From Leifsonia shinshuensis (GTDB lineage Bacteria; Actinomycetota; Actinomycetes; Actinomycetales; Microbacteriaceae): DNA of 64,000 bases. The notes under the pieces were generated by a model that saw nothing but the letters and a program-made list of their open reading frames with translations, did not search any database and had not been told where the DNA came from. The DNA lies in NCBI RefSeq assembly GCF_022606355.1, contig NZ_JAHHZQ010000001.1, positions 248,001 through 312,000 of the forward strand. The letters run 5' to 3'. Made by a program: the position numbers and the translations under genes. Of the stretch, positions 7,702 through 16,765 are shown one piece after another. Each line of letters opens with the position of its first letter. Position 1 is the stretch's first letter.

Positions 7702-8472
7702 TCACTTGTACCAGACGGCGACGCCGCCGTGGTGCGAGCAGGTGCCCTGGTGGTGGGCCGAGTAGGAGAGCGTTCCGTCATTGCACTTCGCCGTCGGGCC
7801 ACCCGGCGGGACGGCCTGTTCGGAGCCTGAGCCGGAGCCGGAGCTCGAGCCGGCCGGTGGCGCCGGAGGCGCGGGCGGAGCGGGTGGCTTGAGGATCAGC
7901 TGCACCCACGATCCGCTGCGCACGGACGTCCCCGCGGGCGGATTCTGCCCGACCACGGACCACCCCTGCTGGCTCGGAATGGCCTGACCCGAAGGGTCCG
8001 CGAACGACAGCAGCAGGCCCTGTTGCGTGAGTTCGGCGATCGCCTGGTCGGAGGACTCGCCGACGTGGTTGGCGGTGACGATCGGTGGACTGAGAACGAG
8101 TTGGACCCACGACCCGGGGGGCACGGAGGACCCGGCCGGCGGGTTCTGCCCGACGACGGACCACCCCTGCTGGCTCGAGATGGCGTGACCCGCGGCGTCC
8201 GCGAACGACAGCAGCAGCCCCTGTTGCGTGAGTTCGGCCGTCGCTTGGTCGGAGGTCTCGCCGACGTGGTCGGTCGTCACGACCGGCGACGGTGTTGGCG
8301 TGGGAGTGGGCGTGGCGGTCGGGGAATCGCTCGCCACGGCAGCCGGGGCGACCGAGGTGCTCTCGACCGCGGGCGGGTCGCCTGCCGAGCACGCTGTCAG
8401 TCCACCCACCGCCAGCAGGAGCGCCAGGGCTCCGGTCGCCAGCCCGTTCACTCGTCTTCTCGCGCGCGCCAT
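7702..8472 (-). CDS. Lipoprotein with two PASTA repeats and DUF3761-like C-terminus
   Basis: 256 residues. An N-terminal lipoprotein signal ends in the lipobox LTAC (Cys near residue 28), so it should be anchored to the outer face of the membrane. A Thr/Pro linker leads into two nearly identical PASTA domains of about 67 residues each (GETSDQATAELTQQG and GESSDQAIAELTQQG begin them; both end in GSWVQL). A Pro/Gly/Ser linker precedes a Cys-containing tail (CNDGTLSYSAHHQGTCSHHGG) that resembles DUF3761. PASTA domains usually sense muropeptides on Stk kinases; here there is no kinase domain. GAGGGG precedes ATG 8472. Confidence 0.82.
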   Translation of the reverse strand: MARARRRVNGLATGALALLLAVGGLTACSAGDPPAVESTSVAPAAVASDSPTATPTPTPTPSPVVTTDHVGETSDQATAELTQQGLLLSFADAAGHAISSQQGWSVVGQNPPAGSSVPPGSWVQLVLSPPIVTANHVGESSDQAIAELTQQGLLLSFADPSGQAIPSQQGWSVVGQNPPAGTSVRSGSWVQLILKPPAPPAPPAPPAGSSSGSGSGSEQAVPPGGPTAKCNDGTLSYSAHHQGTCSHHGGVAVWYK

Positions 8473-8571
8473 CGCATTTCCCCTCGACGGGGGAAGGCTA
8501 GCGTGGCCAAAGATGAGAATGCCTCACCCAATATGGGGGTCAGGCGGCGCCGGAGGCCCGGGCGGGAATGG

Positions 8572-8642
8572 AGGGGATGACGGGAATCGAACCCGCGTAA
8601 TCAGTTTGGAAGACTGAGGCTCTACCATTGAGCTACATCCCC
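8572..8642 (-). tRNA. tRNA-Gly (anticodon TCC)
   Basis: Complete cloverleaf of 71 nt on the minus strand: acceptor GGGGATG/CATCCCC, D stem GCTC/GAGC, anticodon stem TCAGT/ACTGA with loop CTTCCAA (anticodon TCC), T arm with TTCGATT, discriminator T. No CCA is encoded. Confidence 0.96.
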
Positions 8643-8741
8643 GAAGGCCGCCCTTGCGCGACGGCCGACGACCATCGTAGTACACGCGGGCGACTGCTCG
8701 CGTGCAGTAGACTTGCGCACGGTCTTTCGCACCGCTGAAGC
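8643..8741. promoter_or_regulatory. Divergent tRNA promoter region
   Basis: The spacer between the two divergent tRNAs holds a -10 for each: TAGACT at 8708-8713 for tRNA-Pro on the plus strand, and TACGAT (complement of 8674-8679) for tRNA-Gly on the minus strand. Each lies about 30 nt before the mature 5' end. Confidence 0.5.
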
Positions 8742-8816
8742 CGGGGCGTAGCTCAGCTTGGCTAGAGCGCCCGCTTTGGGAGCGGGAGGTCGCAGGTTCG
8801 AATCCTGTCGCCCCGA
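8742..8816 (+). tRNA. tRNA-Pro (anticodon TGG)
   Basis: 75-nt cloverleaf: acceptor CGGGGCG/CGCCCCG, D arm GCTC/GAGC, anticodon stem CCCGC/GCGGG with loop TTTGGGA (anticodon TGG), T arm GCAGG-TTCGAAT-CCTGT, discriminator A. It lies 59 nt upstream of tig on the same strand, so the two may be co-transcribed. Confidence 0.96.
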
Positions 8817-8875
8817 CGAGGACCTCGTTCCTTGCGAGTAGACCATCGTTCGAACATCAGGAGAACCCAGACATC

Positions 8876-10270
8876 GTGAAGACCACGGTCGAGAAGCTCA
8901 GCCCCACCCGCACCAAGCTCACCATCTCGGTGACGCCGGAGGAGCTGCAGCCTTCCATCAAGCACGCTTACGAGCACATCGCCGAGCAGGTGACCATCCC
9001 CGGTTTCCGCAAGGGCAAGGTGCCGCCGCCCATCATCGACCAGCGGGTCGGCAAGGCCGCCGTGCTCGAGCACGCGGTCAACGAGGGCCTCGACACCTTC
9101 TACCGCCAGGCGGTGGAGGAGAACGACGTGCGTCCCCTCGGCCGCCCGGAGGCCGACATCACCGAGTGGCCGAACGAGAAGGACTTCTCGGGCGACCTGC
9201 TGCTGACCATCGAGGTCGACACGCGCCCGGAGATCACCCTCCCCGACTTCAGCGACCTCACCCTCACCGTCGACGCGGCCGAGGTCTCCGTCGACGACGT
9301 CGAGGAGGAGCTCGACCGCCTGCGCAGCCGCTTCGGCACGCTGGTGACCGTCGAGCGTCCCGCCAAGACCGGTGACTTCGCGCAGATCGACCTGGTCGCC
9401 ACCATCGGCGACGAGGAGGTCGACACGGCCGCGAACATCTCGTACGAGCTGGGCTCCGGCGAGCTGATCGACGGCATCGACGAGGCGCTCGACACGCTGA
9501 CCGCGGGCGAGACGACCACCTTCGAGGCCCCGCTCATGGGCGGCGACCACGAGGGCGAGAACGCGCAGATCACCGTCACGCTCAACGCCGTCAAGGAGCG
9601 CGAGCTCCCGGAGGCCGACGACGACTTCGCGCAGATCGCCAGCGAGTTCGACACCATCGGCGAGCTCCGCACCAGCCTGCGCACTCAGGTCGAGCGCGCG
9701 AAGGTGTTCGGTCAGGGCACCGCCGCTCGCGACCAGCTGGTCGACAAGCTGCTCGAGCTCGTCGAGATCCCGGTCCCGGCGCAGCTGGTCGAGGACGAGG
9801 TGCACCGTCACCTCGAGCAGGAGAACCGTCTCGACGACGACACGCACCGCGCAGAGGTGACCGAGTCGAGCGAGAAGACCTTCCGCACGCAGATCCTCCT
9901 CGACGAGGTCGCGCAGGCCGAGAACATCAAGGTCAGCCAGGACGAGCTCACCCAGTACCTCGTGCAGGGCGCCGCCCAGTATGGCATGGACCCGAACGAG
10001 TTCGTCAAGATCCTCAGCGAGAACGGCCAGATCCCGTCGATGGTCGGCGAGGTCGCCCGCAACAAGGCGCTCGCGGTCATCCTCGGCAAGACCGAGGTCG
10101 TCGACACCGACGGCAAGAAGGTCGACCTCACCGAGTTCGTCGCCCTCCCGGAGGACGCCGCGGACGAGGACGCTGCGGACGAGGCCGCCGAGACTCCCGC
10201 CGAGGAGCCGGCCGCCGAGGAGAAGCCGAAGAAGCGTGCCGCCAAGAAGAAGGCCGCCGACGCCGAGTAG
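8876..10270 (+). CDS. tig: Trigger factor
   Basis: 464-residue ribosome-associated chaperone and peptidyl-prolyl isomerase that meets nascent chains at the exit tunnel. The N-terminal ribosome-binding signature [13 protein letters not shown] is at residues 43-55, the FKBP-type PPIase domain spans about 150-240 ([13 protein letters not shown] onward) and the C-terminal helical chaperone domain follows. The last 45 residues are a low-complexity Asp/Glu/Ala stretch ending in a Lys-rich tail, an actinobacterial extension. Start is GTG 8876, with AGGAG 12 nt upstream. Its position ahead of the clpP genes is conserved in bacteria and links folding with proteolysis. Confidence 0.97.
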   Translation: MKTTVEKLSPTRTKLTISVTPEELQPSIKHAYEHIAEQVTIPGFRKGKVPPPIIDQRVGKAAVLEHAVNEGLDTFYRQAVEENDVRPLGRPEADITEWPNEKDFSGDLLLTIEVDTRPEITLPDFSDLTLTVDAAEVSVDDVEEELDRLRSRFGTLVTVERPAKTGDFAQIDLVATIGDEEVDTAANISYELGSGELIDGIDEALDTLTAGETTTFEAPLMGGDHEGENAQITVTLNAVKERELPEADDDFAQIASEFDTIGELRTSLRTQVERAKVFGQGTAARDQLVDKLLELVEIPVPAQLVEDEVHRHLEQENRLDDDTHRAEVTESSEKTFRTQILLDEVAQAENIKVSQDELTQYLVQGAAQYGMDPNEFVKILSENGQIPSMVGEVARNKALAVILGKTEVVDTDGKKVDLTEFVALPEDAADEDAADEAAETPAEEPAAEEKPKKRAAKKKAADAE

Positions 10271-10294
10271 TCCTCACCGACACTCATGCCGATG

Positions 10295-10320
10295 AGCCGG
10301 GCACCGCGAGGTGCCCGGCT
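10295..10320. terminator. Bidirectional terminator hairpin after tig
   Basis: Perfect 11-bp stem AGCCGGGCACC / GGTGCCCGGCT with a 4-nt GCGA loop, between the convergent ends of tig and the SDR gene. No U-tract follows, as is usual in this GC-rich group. Confidence 0.75.
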
Positions 10321-10347
10321 CTTCGCCGTTCCGTGACCCGTCGCGCG

Positions 10348-11154
10348 CTACGCGCGCGCCTCGGCCGCCGCCATCACCCGCCCGGTCGTGTTGACGAGCA
10401 GTCTCCGGCTGAGCAGCCGCGAGAGCGCCGCGCTCACCCTGTTGCCCGTTCCCGAGATGACGCTCGGCGGGGCGTTCCGGCGGTCGATGGTCGTGAGCGC
10501 GAGGTCCACGACCTGCTGCGCGGTCTGCAAGCGGCCGACGCGGGCGTTCTCGGAGCCGACCACGTCGAAGAACTCGGTGCGCGTGGCTCCGGGCGAGAGG
10601 GCGAGGACGCGGAGCCCGCTCGCACGCGTCTCGTGCCAGAGCGCCTCCGTGAAGCTGAGCACGAAGGCCTTCGTCGCGCTGTAGACCGCCATCGACGGCA
10701 CTGGCTGGTAAGCGGCCGTGCTGGCGACGTTGACGAGGGCGCCGTCGCCGTTGCGGACCAGGTCCGGGATGTAGGCGCGGGAGAGCGCGACGAGCGTCGC
10801 GACGTTGAGGGCGACCTCACTGCGGATGCGATCGGGGTCGGAGACCTCGAAGCGCCCGTGGGTCGCGAACCCGGCGTTGTTGACGAGCGTGTGGACGTCG
10901 AGGCCGAGCCGATCGGTCTCCGCGCGGAGGGTGGCTGCGGCGTCGGCTGCGGTGAGGTCGAGCGGGATGGTGGTGACGGCGACGCCGTGCTCGGCGCGGA
11001 GCCGGCCGGCCAGAGCGTCCAGTCGGTCCGCACGCCGCGCGACCAGCGCGAGGTCGGCTCCGCGGGCGGCGAGCCGGCGGGCGAACTCCTCGCCGAGCCC
11101 GGAGCTCGCCCCGGTGATCAGGGCGACTCCACGGCGGTAGTCGACAGGGGACAT
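10348..11154 (-). CDS. Short-chain dehydrogenase/reductase
   Basis: 268-residue classical SDR oxidoreductase. Cofactor motif TGASSGLG at residues 14-21 with Arg residues after strand 2 (LVARRADRL), indicating NADP preference; NNAG near residue 92; catalytic Ser in VNVASTAAY and YSATK near 158. The C-terminal part resembles the DltE/YqjQ subgroup, but the substrate cannot be named. The gene is divergent from a TetR regulator, with an inverted repeat in the shared spacer, so it is the likely regulated target. Confidence 0.88.
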   Translation of the reverse strand: MSPVDYRRGVALITGASSGLGEEFARRLAARGADLALVARRADRLDALAGRLRAEHGVAVTTIPLDLTAADAAATLRAETDRLGLDVHTLVNNAGFATHGRFEVSDPDRIRSEVALNVATLVALSRAYIPDLVRNGDGALVNVASTAAYQPVPSMAVYSATKAFVLSFTEALWHETRASGLRVLALSPGATRTEFFDVVGSENARVGRLQTAQQVVDLALTTIDRRNAPPSVISGTGNRVSAALSRLLSRRLLVNTTGRVMAAAEARA

Positions 11155-11196
11155 GATTCCTCCAAGGGAGCGCCGTGGGGCGCGTCAGAAAGTGGA

Positions 11197-11210
11197 TGAA
11201 CGGGTGTTCA
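11197..11210. promoter_or_regulatory. Candidate TetR operator
   Basis: Inverted repeat TGAAC-GGGT-GTTCA in the 114-bp spacer between the divergent SDR and TetR genes, 43 nt upstream of the SDR start. Size and spacing fit a TetR-family half-site pair. Confidence 0.5.
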
Positions 11211-11268
11211 CTGATGTAGCTTTACACCTGTACACCGATTTGTCCAGTTCGTCTGGGAGGGAGACGCC

Positions 11269-11874
11269 GTGACCAAACGAGAGGCGAACGCGCGGGGAGA
11301 CGGCGATCGGCTGCGGGAGCAGCTCGTCGCCGCGGCGAGTGACCTGCTCCTCGCGCCTCAGGCGCTCGCGGCGCCCTCGCTCCGGGCCGTGGCCCGGGCG
11401 TGCTCGGTGTCTCCTGCCGCGGTCTACCTGCACTTCGCCTCCCAGCAGGACCTGATCCGTGCGGTCGTCGTGGCGCAGCTGGACGCGCTCCGGGCCGACC
11501 TTCCCCGGCTCGACGACCCGTCCCTCCCGCTCCGCGAGCGGCTGGAGGAGTACGCGGTTCGCTACGCGGAATGGGGCGTCGCTCATCCGGGCGCCTACCA
11601 GTTGATCTTCGAGAGCGCGGACCGCCTGGGCCTCGACGACCACGACGAGCGACCCGGCTGGGACATGATCGATGCCGTCGCCGCAGCGCTCCACGGCGAC
11701 CCGGGCGCAGGCGCCGCTGCGGCGATCCAGGCCACCCGGTTGTGGGTGGCCCTGCACGGCCTGACCTCGCTGCGCATCCACAAGCAGGGGTCGATCTGGA
11801 CGACCGACCTGGACGAGGACGCCCGGGCGATCGTCGCCCTCCACCTCGCGGCGGTGGGCGCCGACGGCGCCTAG
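11269..11874 (+). CDS. TetR/AcrR family transcriptional regulator
   Basis: 201 residues. The N-terminal helix-turn-helix is [26 protein letters not shown] (split motif [12 protein letters not shown] then [11 protein letters not shown]), the TetR N-terminal domain, followed by a WHG-like ligand-binding domain. GTG 11269 is preceded by GGGAGGGAG. It presumably represses itself and the divergent SDR gene through the 11197-11210 repeat. The inducer is unknown. Confidence 0.88.
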   Translation: MTKREANARGDGDRLREQLVAAASDLLLAPQALAAPSLRAVARACSVSPAAVYLHFASQQDLIRAVVVAQLDALRADLPRLDDPSLPLRERLEEYAVRYAEWGVAHPGAYQLIFESADRLGLDDHDERPGWDMIDAVAAALHGDPGAGAAAAIQATRLWVALHGLTSLRIHKQGSIWTTDLDEDARAIVALHLAAVGADGA

Positions 11875-11959
11875 CCGCAGCCCGGGGGCGCGACCGCTCT
11901 GGCACGATGGGGAACGGCGTGTTGCGCCCTTCTACGGACGGGGCGAGGGAGGAGTCACG

Positions 11960-12448
11960 ATGGACGACTGGCGGCAGCGGGTGGACGCGGTGTGGGCCGA
12001 GGCGGAGGAGCTGGGGGAGCAGGGCACGGTGGACGCGATCGACGCGCTCGTCGCCGAGCGCACTGCCGACGACCCCATCGCCCTCTTCGAGTCGGCCGGA
12101 TCCCGGGACTTCGCCGGTCGTGAGGCGGAGGCCGAGCCGCTCTACCGTGCGGCGCTCGCCAACGGCCTCGCCGAGCCGGAACGGGGCCAGGCGATCGTGC
12201 AGCTGGCGAGCACCCTGCGCAACCTCGACCGTGCGGACGAATCGCTCGCGCTGCTGCGCGACTTCCTGCTCGCCGAGCCCGGTCACCCCCTGGCCGACGC
12301 GGCACGGGCGTTCGCAGCGCTCGCGCTGTTCGACGGCGGACTCCACGCCGACGCGCTGCGGGAGGCCCTCGACGCGCTCGCTCCGCACCTCCCGCAGTAC
12401 CGTCGCTCCGTCGAGGCCTACGCCGCCGCCCTCGACGACGACCACTGA
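11960..12448 (+). CDS. Tetratricopeptide-repeat protein
   Basis: 162 residues, acidic, all-helical. Repeated pattern of about 34-38 residues with Ala/Leu-rich helices: [54 protein letters not shown]. This matches the TPR_5-type small TPR proteins. Such proteins act as binding scaffolds; no partner can be named. GGGAGGAG lies 8 nt before the ATG. It lies just upstream of the clpP1 promoter on the same strand. Confidence 0.8.
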   Translation: MDDWRQRVDAVWAEAEELGEQGTVDAIDALVAERTADDPIALFESAGSRDFAGREAEAEPLYRAALANGLAEPERGQAIVQLASTLRNLDRADESLALLRDFLLAEPGHPLADAARAFAALALFDGGLHADALREALDALAPHLPQYRRSVEAYAAALDDDH

Positions 12449-12507
12449 AGACGCCCGCCGGCAGCCGGCGCCCGGCGCGCGCGACACCCACTCTGCCCAG
12501 GGCGAAC

Positions 12508-12540
12508 AGCGCGGAATTGCGCTCCGCCCTCCGATAGATT
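12508..12540 (+). promoter_or_regulatory. clpP1 promoter with overlapping inverted repeat
   Basis: AGCGC-N6-GCGCT (12508-12523) followed by a -10-like TAGATT at 12535-12540, 32 nt before the clpP1 ATG. In other actinobacteria clpP1P2 is activated by ClgR, whose site is an inverted repeat around CGC-N5-GCG; this one has a 6-nt core and is only a partial match. Confidence 0.4.
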
Positions 12541-12572
12541 CGATGCCAAGCGACAAAGGAAACGGAGCGAAC

Positions 12573-13166
12573 ATGGCCGACATGGGTATCCAGCCCAATG
12601 TTTTCGACAGACTGCTGAAGGACCGCATCATCTGGCTCGGTTCCGAGGTGCGCGACGAGAACGCCAACGAGATCGCCGCGAAGCTGCTGCTCCTGGCCGC
12701 AGAAGACCCCAAGCGTGACATCTACCTCTACATCAACTCGCCCGGCGGTTCGATCACCGCGGGCATGGCGATCTACGACACGATGCAGTTCGTGCCGAAC
12801 GACATCGTCACCGTCGGCATCGGCATGGCGGCCTCGATGGGGCAGCTGCTCCTCACGGCCGGCACCAAGGGCAAGCGGTACATCACGCCGAACGCCCGAG
12901 TGCTGCTGCACCAGCCGCACGGCGGCTTCGGCGGCACGGCGAGCGACATCCAGACGCAGGCCCAGCTCATCCTCGACATGAAGAAGCGCCTCGCCGAGAT
13001 CACCGCGGCCGCGACCGGCAAGTCGGTCGAGCAGATCAACGCCGACGGTGACCGCGACCGCTGGTTCACCGCCCAGGAGGCCCTGGACTACGGCTTCGTC
13101 GACCACATCCGGGAGTCCGCGCTGGACGTCTCGGGCGGCGGCGGCACCGACCAGGAGACCAAGTAG
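12573..13166 (+). CDS. clpP1: ATP-dependent Clp protease proteolytic subunit ClpP1
   Basis: 197-residue serine protease that forms heptameric rings and, in actinobacteria, a mixed ClpP1P2 tetradecamer driven by ClpX or ClpC1. Catalytic triad: Ser88 in GMAASMG, His113 in LLHQPHGG and Asp162 in [14 protein letters not shown] 12573 (MADMGIQPN) is preceded by AACGGAG. It is 28 nt upstream of clpP2 and clearly co-transcribed with it. Confidence 0.95.
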   Translation: MADMGIQPNVFDRLLKDRIIWLGSEVRDENANEIAAKLLLLAAEDPKRDIYLYINSPGGSITAGMAIYDTMQFVPNDIVTVGIGMAASMGQLLLTAGTKGKRYITPNARVLLHQPHGGFGGTASDIQTQAQLILDMKKRLAEITAAATGKSVEQINADGDRDRWFTAQEALDYGFVDHIRESALDVSGGGGTDQETK

Positions 13167-13194
13167 GAACCGCCGGAAGGATAAGGACATCACT

Positions 13195-13893
13195 ATGAAC
13201 ACCCCCATGCTCGGCGGCTCCGGCCTCGGCGGCTCCAGCCTCGGCGGTCAGGCCTTCGGCGGCGTGCAGGCGCCGGGCTCCCGCTACATCCTGCCCAGCT
13301 TCGAAGAGCGCACCGCCTACGGCTACAAGCGCCAGGACCCGTACGCCAAGCTCTTCGAGGACCGCATCATCTTCCTCGGCGTGCAGGTGGACGACGCGTC
13401 GGCCGACGACATCATGGCCCAGCTCCTCGTGCTCGAGAGCCAGGACCCGGACCGCGACATCGTCATGTACATCAACTCGCCCGGTGGCTCGTTCACCGCG
13501 ATGACGGCGATCTACGACACGATGCAGTACATCCGCCCGCAGATCCAGACGGTCGTCCTCGGCCAGGCAGCCTCGGCGGCCGCCGTGCTGACCGCCGCCG
13601 GCACGCCGGGCAAGCGTCTGGCGCTGCCGAACGCCCGCATCCTGATCCACCAGCCCGCCGTCGGCGAGGCCGGACAGGGGCAGGCGTCCGACATCGAGAT
13701 CCAGGCCAACGAGATCATGCGCATGCGCAGCTGGCTGGAGGAGACGCTGGCGCGGCACTCCAACCGCTCGGTCGAGCAGGTCAACAAGGACATCGACCGC
13801 GACAAGATCCTCTCCGCAGAGGAGGCGCTCGAGTACGGTCTGATCGACCAGGTGCTCACCAGCAGGAAGACGCTCCCCGCGCTCGTCAAGTAG
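13195..13893 (+). CDS. clpP2: ATP-dependent Clp protease proteolytic subunit ClpP2
   Basis: 232-residue second Clp protease subunit. Catalytic triad: Ser127 in GQAASAAA, His152 in ILIHQPAV and Asp203 in DIDRDKILSAEEA. The N-terminus carries about 25 extra residues with a repeated Leu-Gly-Gly-Ser pattern (GGSGLGGSSLGGQAFGG), probably a processed or disordered propeptide; actinobacterial ClpP2 is known to be N-terminally processed. AAGGA lies 9 nt before ATG 13195. Confidence 0.95.
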   Translation: MNTPMLGGSGLGGSSLGGQAFGGVQAPGSRYILPSFEERTAYGYKRQDPYAKLFEDRIIFLGVQVDDASADDIMAQLLVLESQDPDRDIVMYINSPGGSFTAMTAIYDTMQYIRPQIQTVVLGQAASAAAVLTAAGTPGKRLALPNARILIHQPAVGEAGQGQASDIEIQANEIMRMRSWLEETLARHSNRSVEQVNKDIDRDKILSAEEALEYGLIDQVLTSRKTLPALVK

Positions 13894-13903
13894 CACTCCG
13901 ATC

Positions 13904-13942
13904 GACCGGTCGGGATGATCCTCGGGATGATCCCGACCGGTC
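13904..13942. terminator. Inverted repeat after clpP2
   Basis: GACCGGTCGGGAT at 13904 pairs with ATCCCGACCGGTC ending at 13942 (13 perfect base pairs, longer with one mismatch), 10 nt after the clpP2 stop. Likely the clpP1P2 terminator. Confidence 0.7.
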
Positions 13943-13956
13943 GAGGACTCCCGTAG

Positions 13957-13983
13957 CGCCCCCGTCCCACGCGGACGGGGGCG
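13957..13983. terminator. Second terminator hairpin after clpP2
   Basis: CGCCCCCGTCC / GGACGGGGGCG, perfect 11-bp stem with a 5-nt loop, followed by TTCG. It comes 14 nt after the first repeat, forming a tandem terminator that isolates clpX from clpP1P2. The remaining 145 nt to clpX hold its promoter region; no clear -35/-10 pair could be assigned. Confidence 0.7.
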
Positions 13984-14128
13984 TTCGTGCGTCCGCCCGC
14001 GGGTCGCTGTCGGCGTCTGCTGTCGGCATAATGTCCGTCACCGCGTGTCGAATACGCCCTGGTGCGCGCCATTGTCGTCGTCACGGGTTAGGCTCGACCA
14101 AGAGACCCGAAGAAGGAGGGGGAGACGG

Positions 14129-15403
<1,275 letters not shown>

Positions 15404-16673
15404 TCGCCTTCGGGGTGATCAGGAACTCCGGCGCCTTCGTCACCATCAGCCAGGCCGGCAGAACGGCCAGCGAGAGGATCGGCAGCACCAGCAGGTTCTG
15501 CGTGACCGCCACGCCGACGAAGATCGCGATCCACCCGTCGCGGGTGACGGCGAGCGTGATGCCCATGACGCCGGCGGCGACGGCGACGGGCAGCGGCACC
15601 ACCGGTACGAGGGCGACGGCGAGCGTGCCGAGTGCCGCGCCGATGAACACGGCAGGGAACACGCGTCCGCCGCGGAAGCCGGCGCTGGCGGCGACGAGGA
15701 GCGCGGCGAGCTTGACCGCGACGATCAGCACGAGCTGTCCGGTGGTGTAGTCGGCGCGGTTCACGACCAGCGTGCCCATCTGCTCCAGGCCCTTGAAGAG
15801 GGTGATCGGGCCGCCGATGGCGCCGAGCAGGCCCAGCACGACGCCTCCGGCCAGGGTGATGAGCAGCGGGTGGCGCAGGGCGTGGAACGCGCGGTGGACC
15901 AGCGGGAAGAGCACTGCGCCGAGGAGTCCGAGCGCCGTCGCGACGACGCCGATGAGCAGGGCGGACAGCACGTCCCACCCGGTCACCTGCGTGTAGGCGG
16001 GCATCGGGATCGCCAGGTGCGGGTGCGCGAGCAGGGTCATGGTGAGCGAGCCGGCCGCCGCCGACACCAGCGGCAGGAAGAGCTTGTCCCAGACCGCGCC
16101 GCCGCCCTTGACCGCCGCCACGATTCCGGTGAAGACCAGTGCGGCCGCGACGGGTGTGCCGAACAGCGCGCCGATCGTCCCGGAGGCCGCCATCAGCATG
16201 ACGAGCCGAGGGGGCACGGCCTTCCACAGGCGGCCGACGAGCGTGACGAGCAGGCTGACGTTGATCGCGATGATCGGGTTCTCCGGCCCGAGGCTGACGC
16301 CGCCGGCGAGTCCCAGCACCGCGGCGAGGGCGAGGGAGGGGACGATGCCGATGCGCAGGGGAGCGGCGACCAGATCCGTGGTCGCGGAGTCCGGGCCGGC
16401 GTGGCCGGGAACGAGCCAGACCGTCAGCCCGACCGCGAGCCCGGTGACGGTGAGGACCAGGTAGATCCACCAGCCGGAGGACGGGCTGATGCCGAGCGCG
16501 GCCGGTAACGTCTTCCACACGCCGTCGTCGACGACGCCGGCGACCTCGTCCACGACCCAGAGCGTGAGTGCGCTGATGATGCCGATGAGGACCGCAGGAA
16601 CCGAGAGCAGGACGAGCGACCGCACGGTCGGCGCCGAGAGCTCCGGCTCCGGCTGCGTGGACGTCATGGGGCA

Positions 16674-16763
16674 CCCCTTCCCGCGGTGCGACGCCCCGAG
16701 TGGTCCGGGCGGCGCCGCGCTGCGCTCAGGCTAGAGCCTGCCGCGGGAAGGGGGCTAGAGCCC
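16674..16763 (-). promoter_or_regulatory. Structured leader of the ClC gene that can hide its ribosome-binding site
   Basis: Perfect 13-bp inverted repeat: 16741-16753 and 16674-16686. On the transcript the 3' arm CCGCGGGAAGGGG contains the ClC Shine-Dalgarno (GGAAGGGG, 6 nt before the ATG), so pairing with the 5' arm would block translation. Two copies of GGCTAGAGCC (16729-16738 and 16753-16762), each the core of a small inverted repeat (AGGCT-AG-AGCCT, GGGCT-AG-AGCCC), lie in and next to the loop, 24 nt apart. The segment may also terminate the upstream peptidase transcript. Confidence 0.5.
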
Positions 16764-16765
16764 GC

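Noticed and set aside
13195-13260. Gly-rich repeats at the ClpP2 start taken as a wrong start
   Set aside because: An AAGGA site fits ATG 13195, and actinobacterial ClpP2 has a processed N-terminal extension; a later start would lack a ribosome-binding site.
16674-16763. Fluoride (crcB) riboswitch before the ClC gene
   Set aside because: The conserved fluoride-aptamer core could not be found by eye; only a simple arm pair covering the ribosome-binding site is present.
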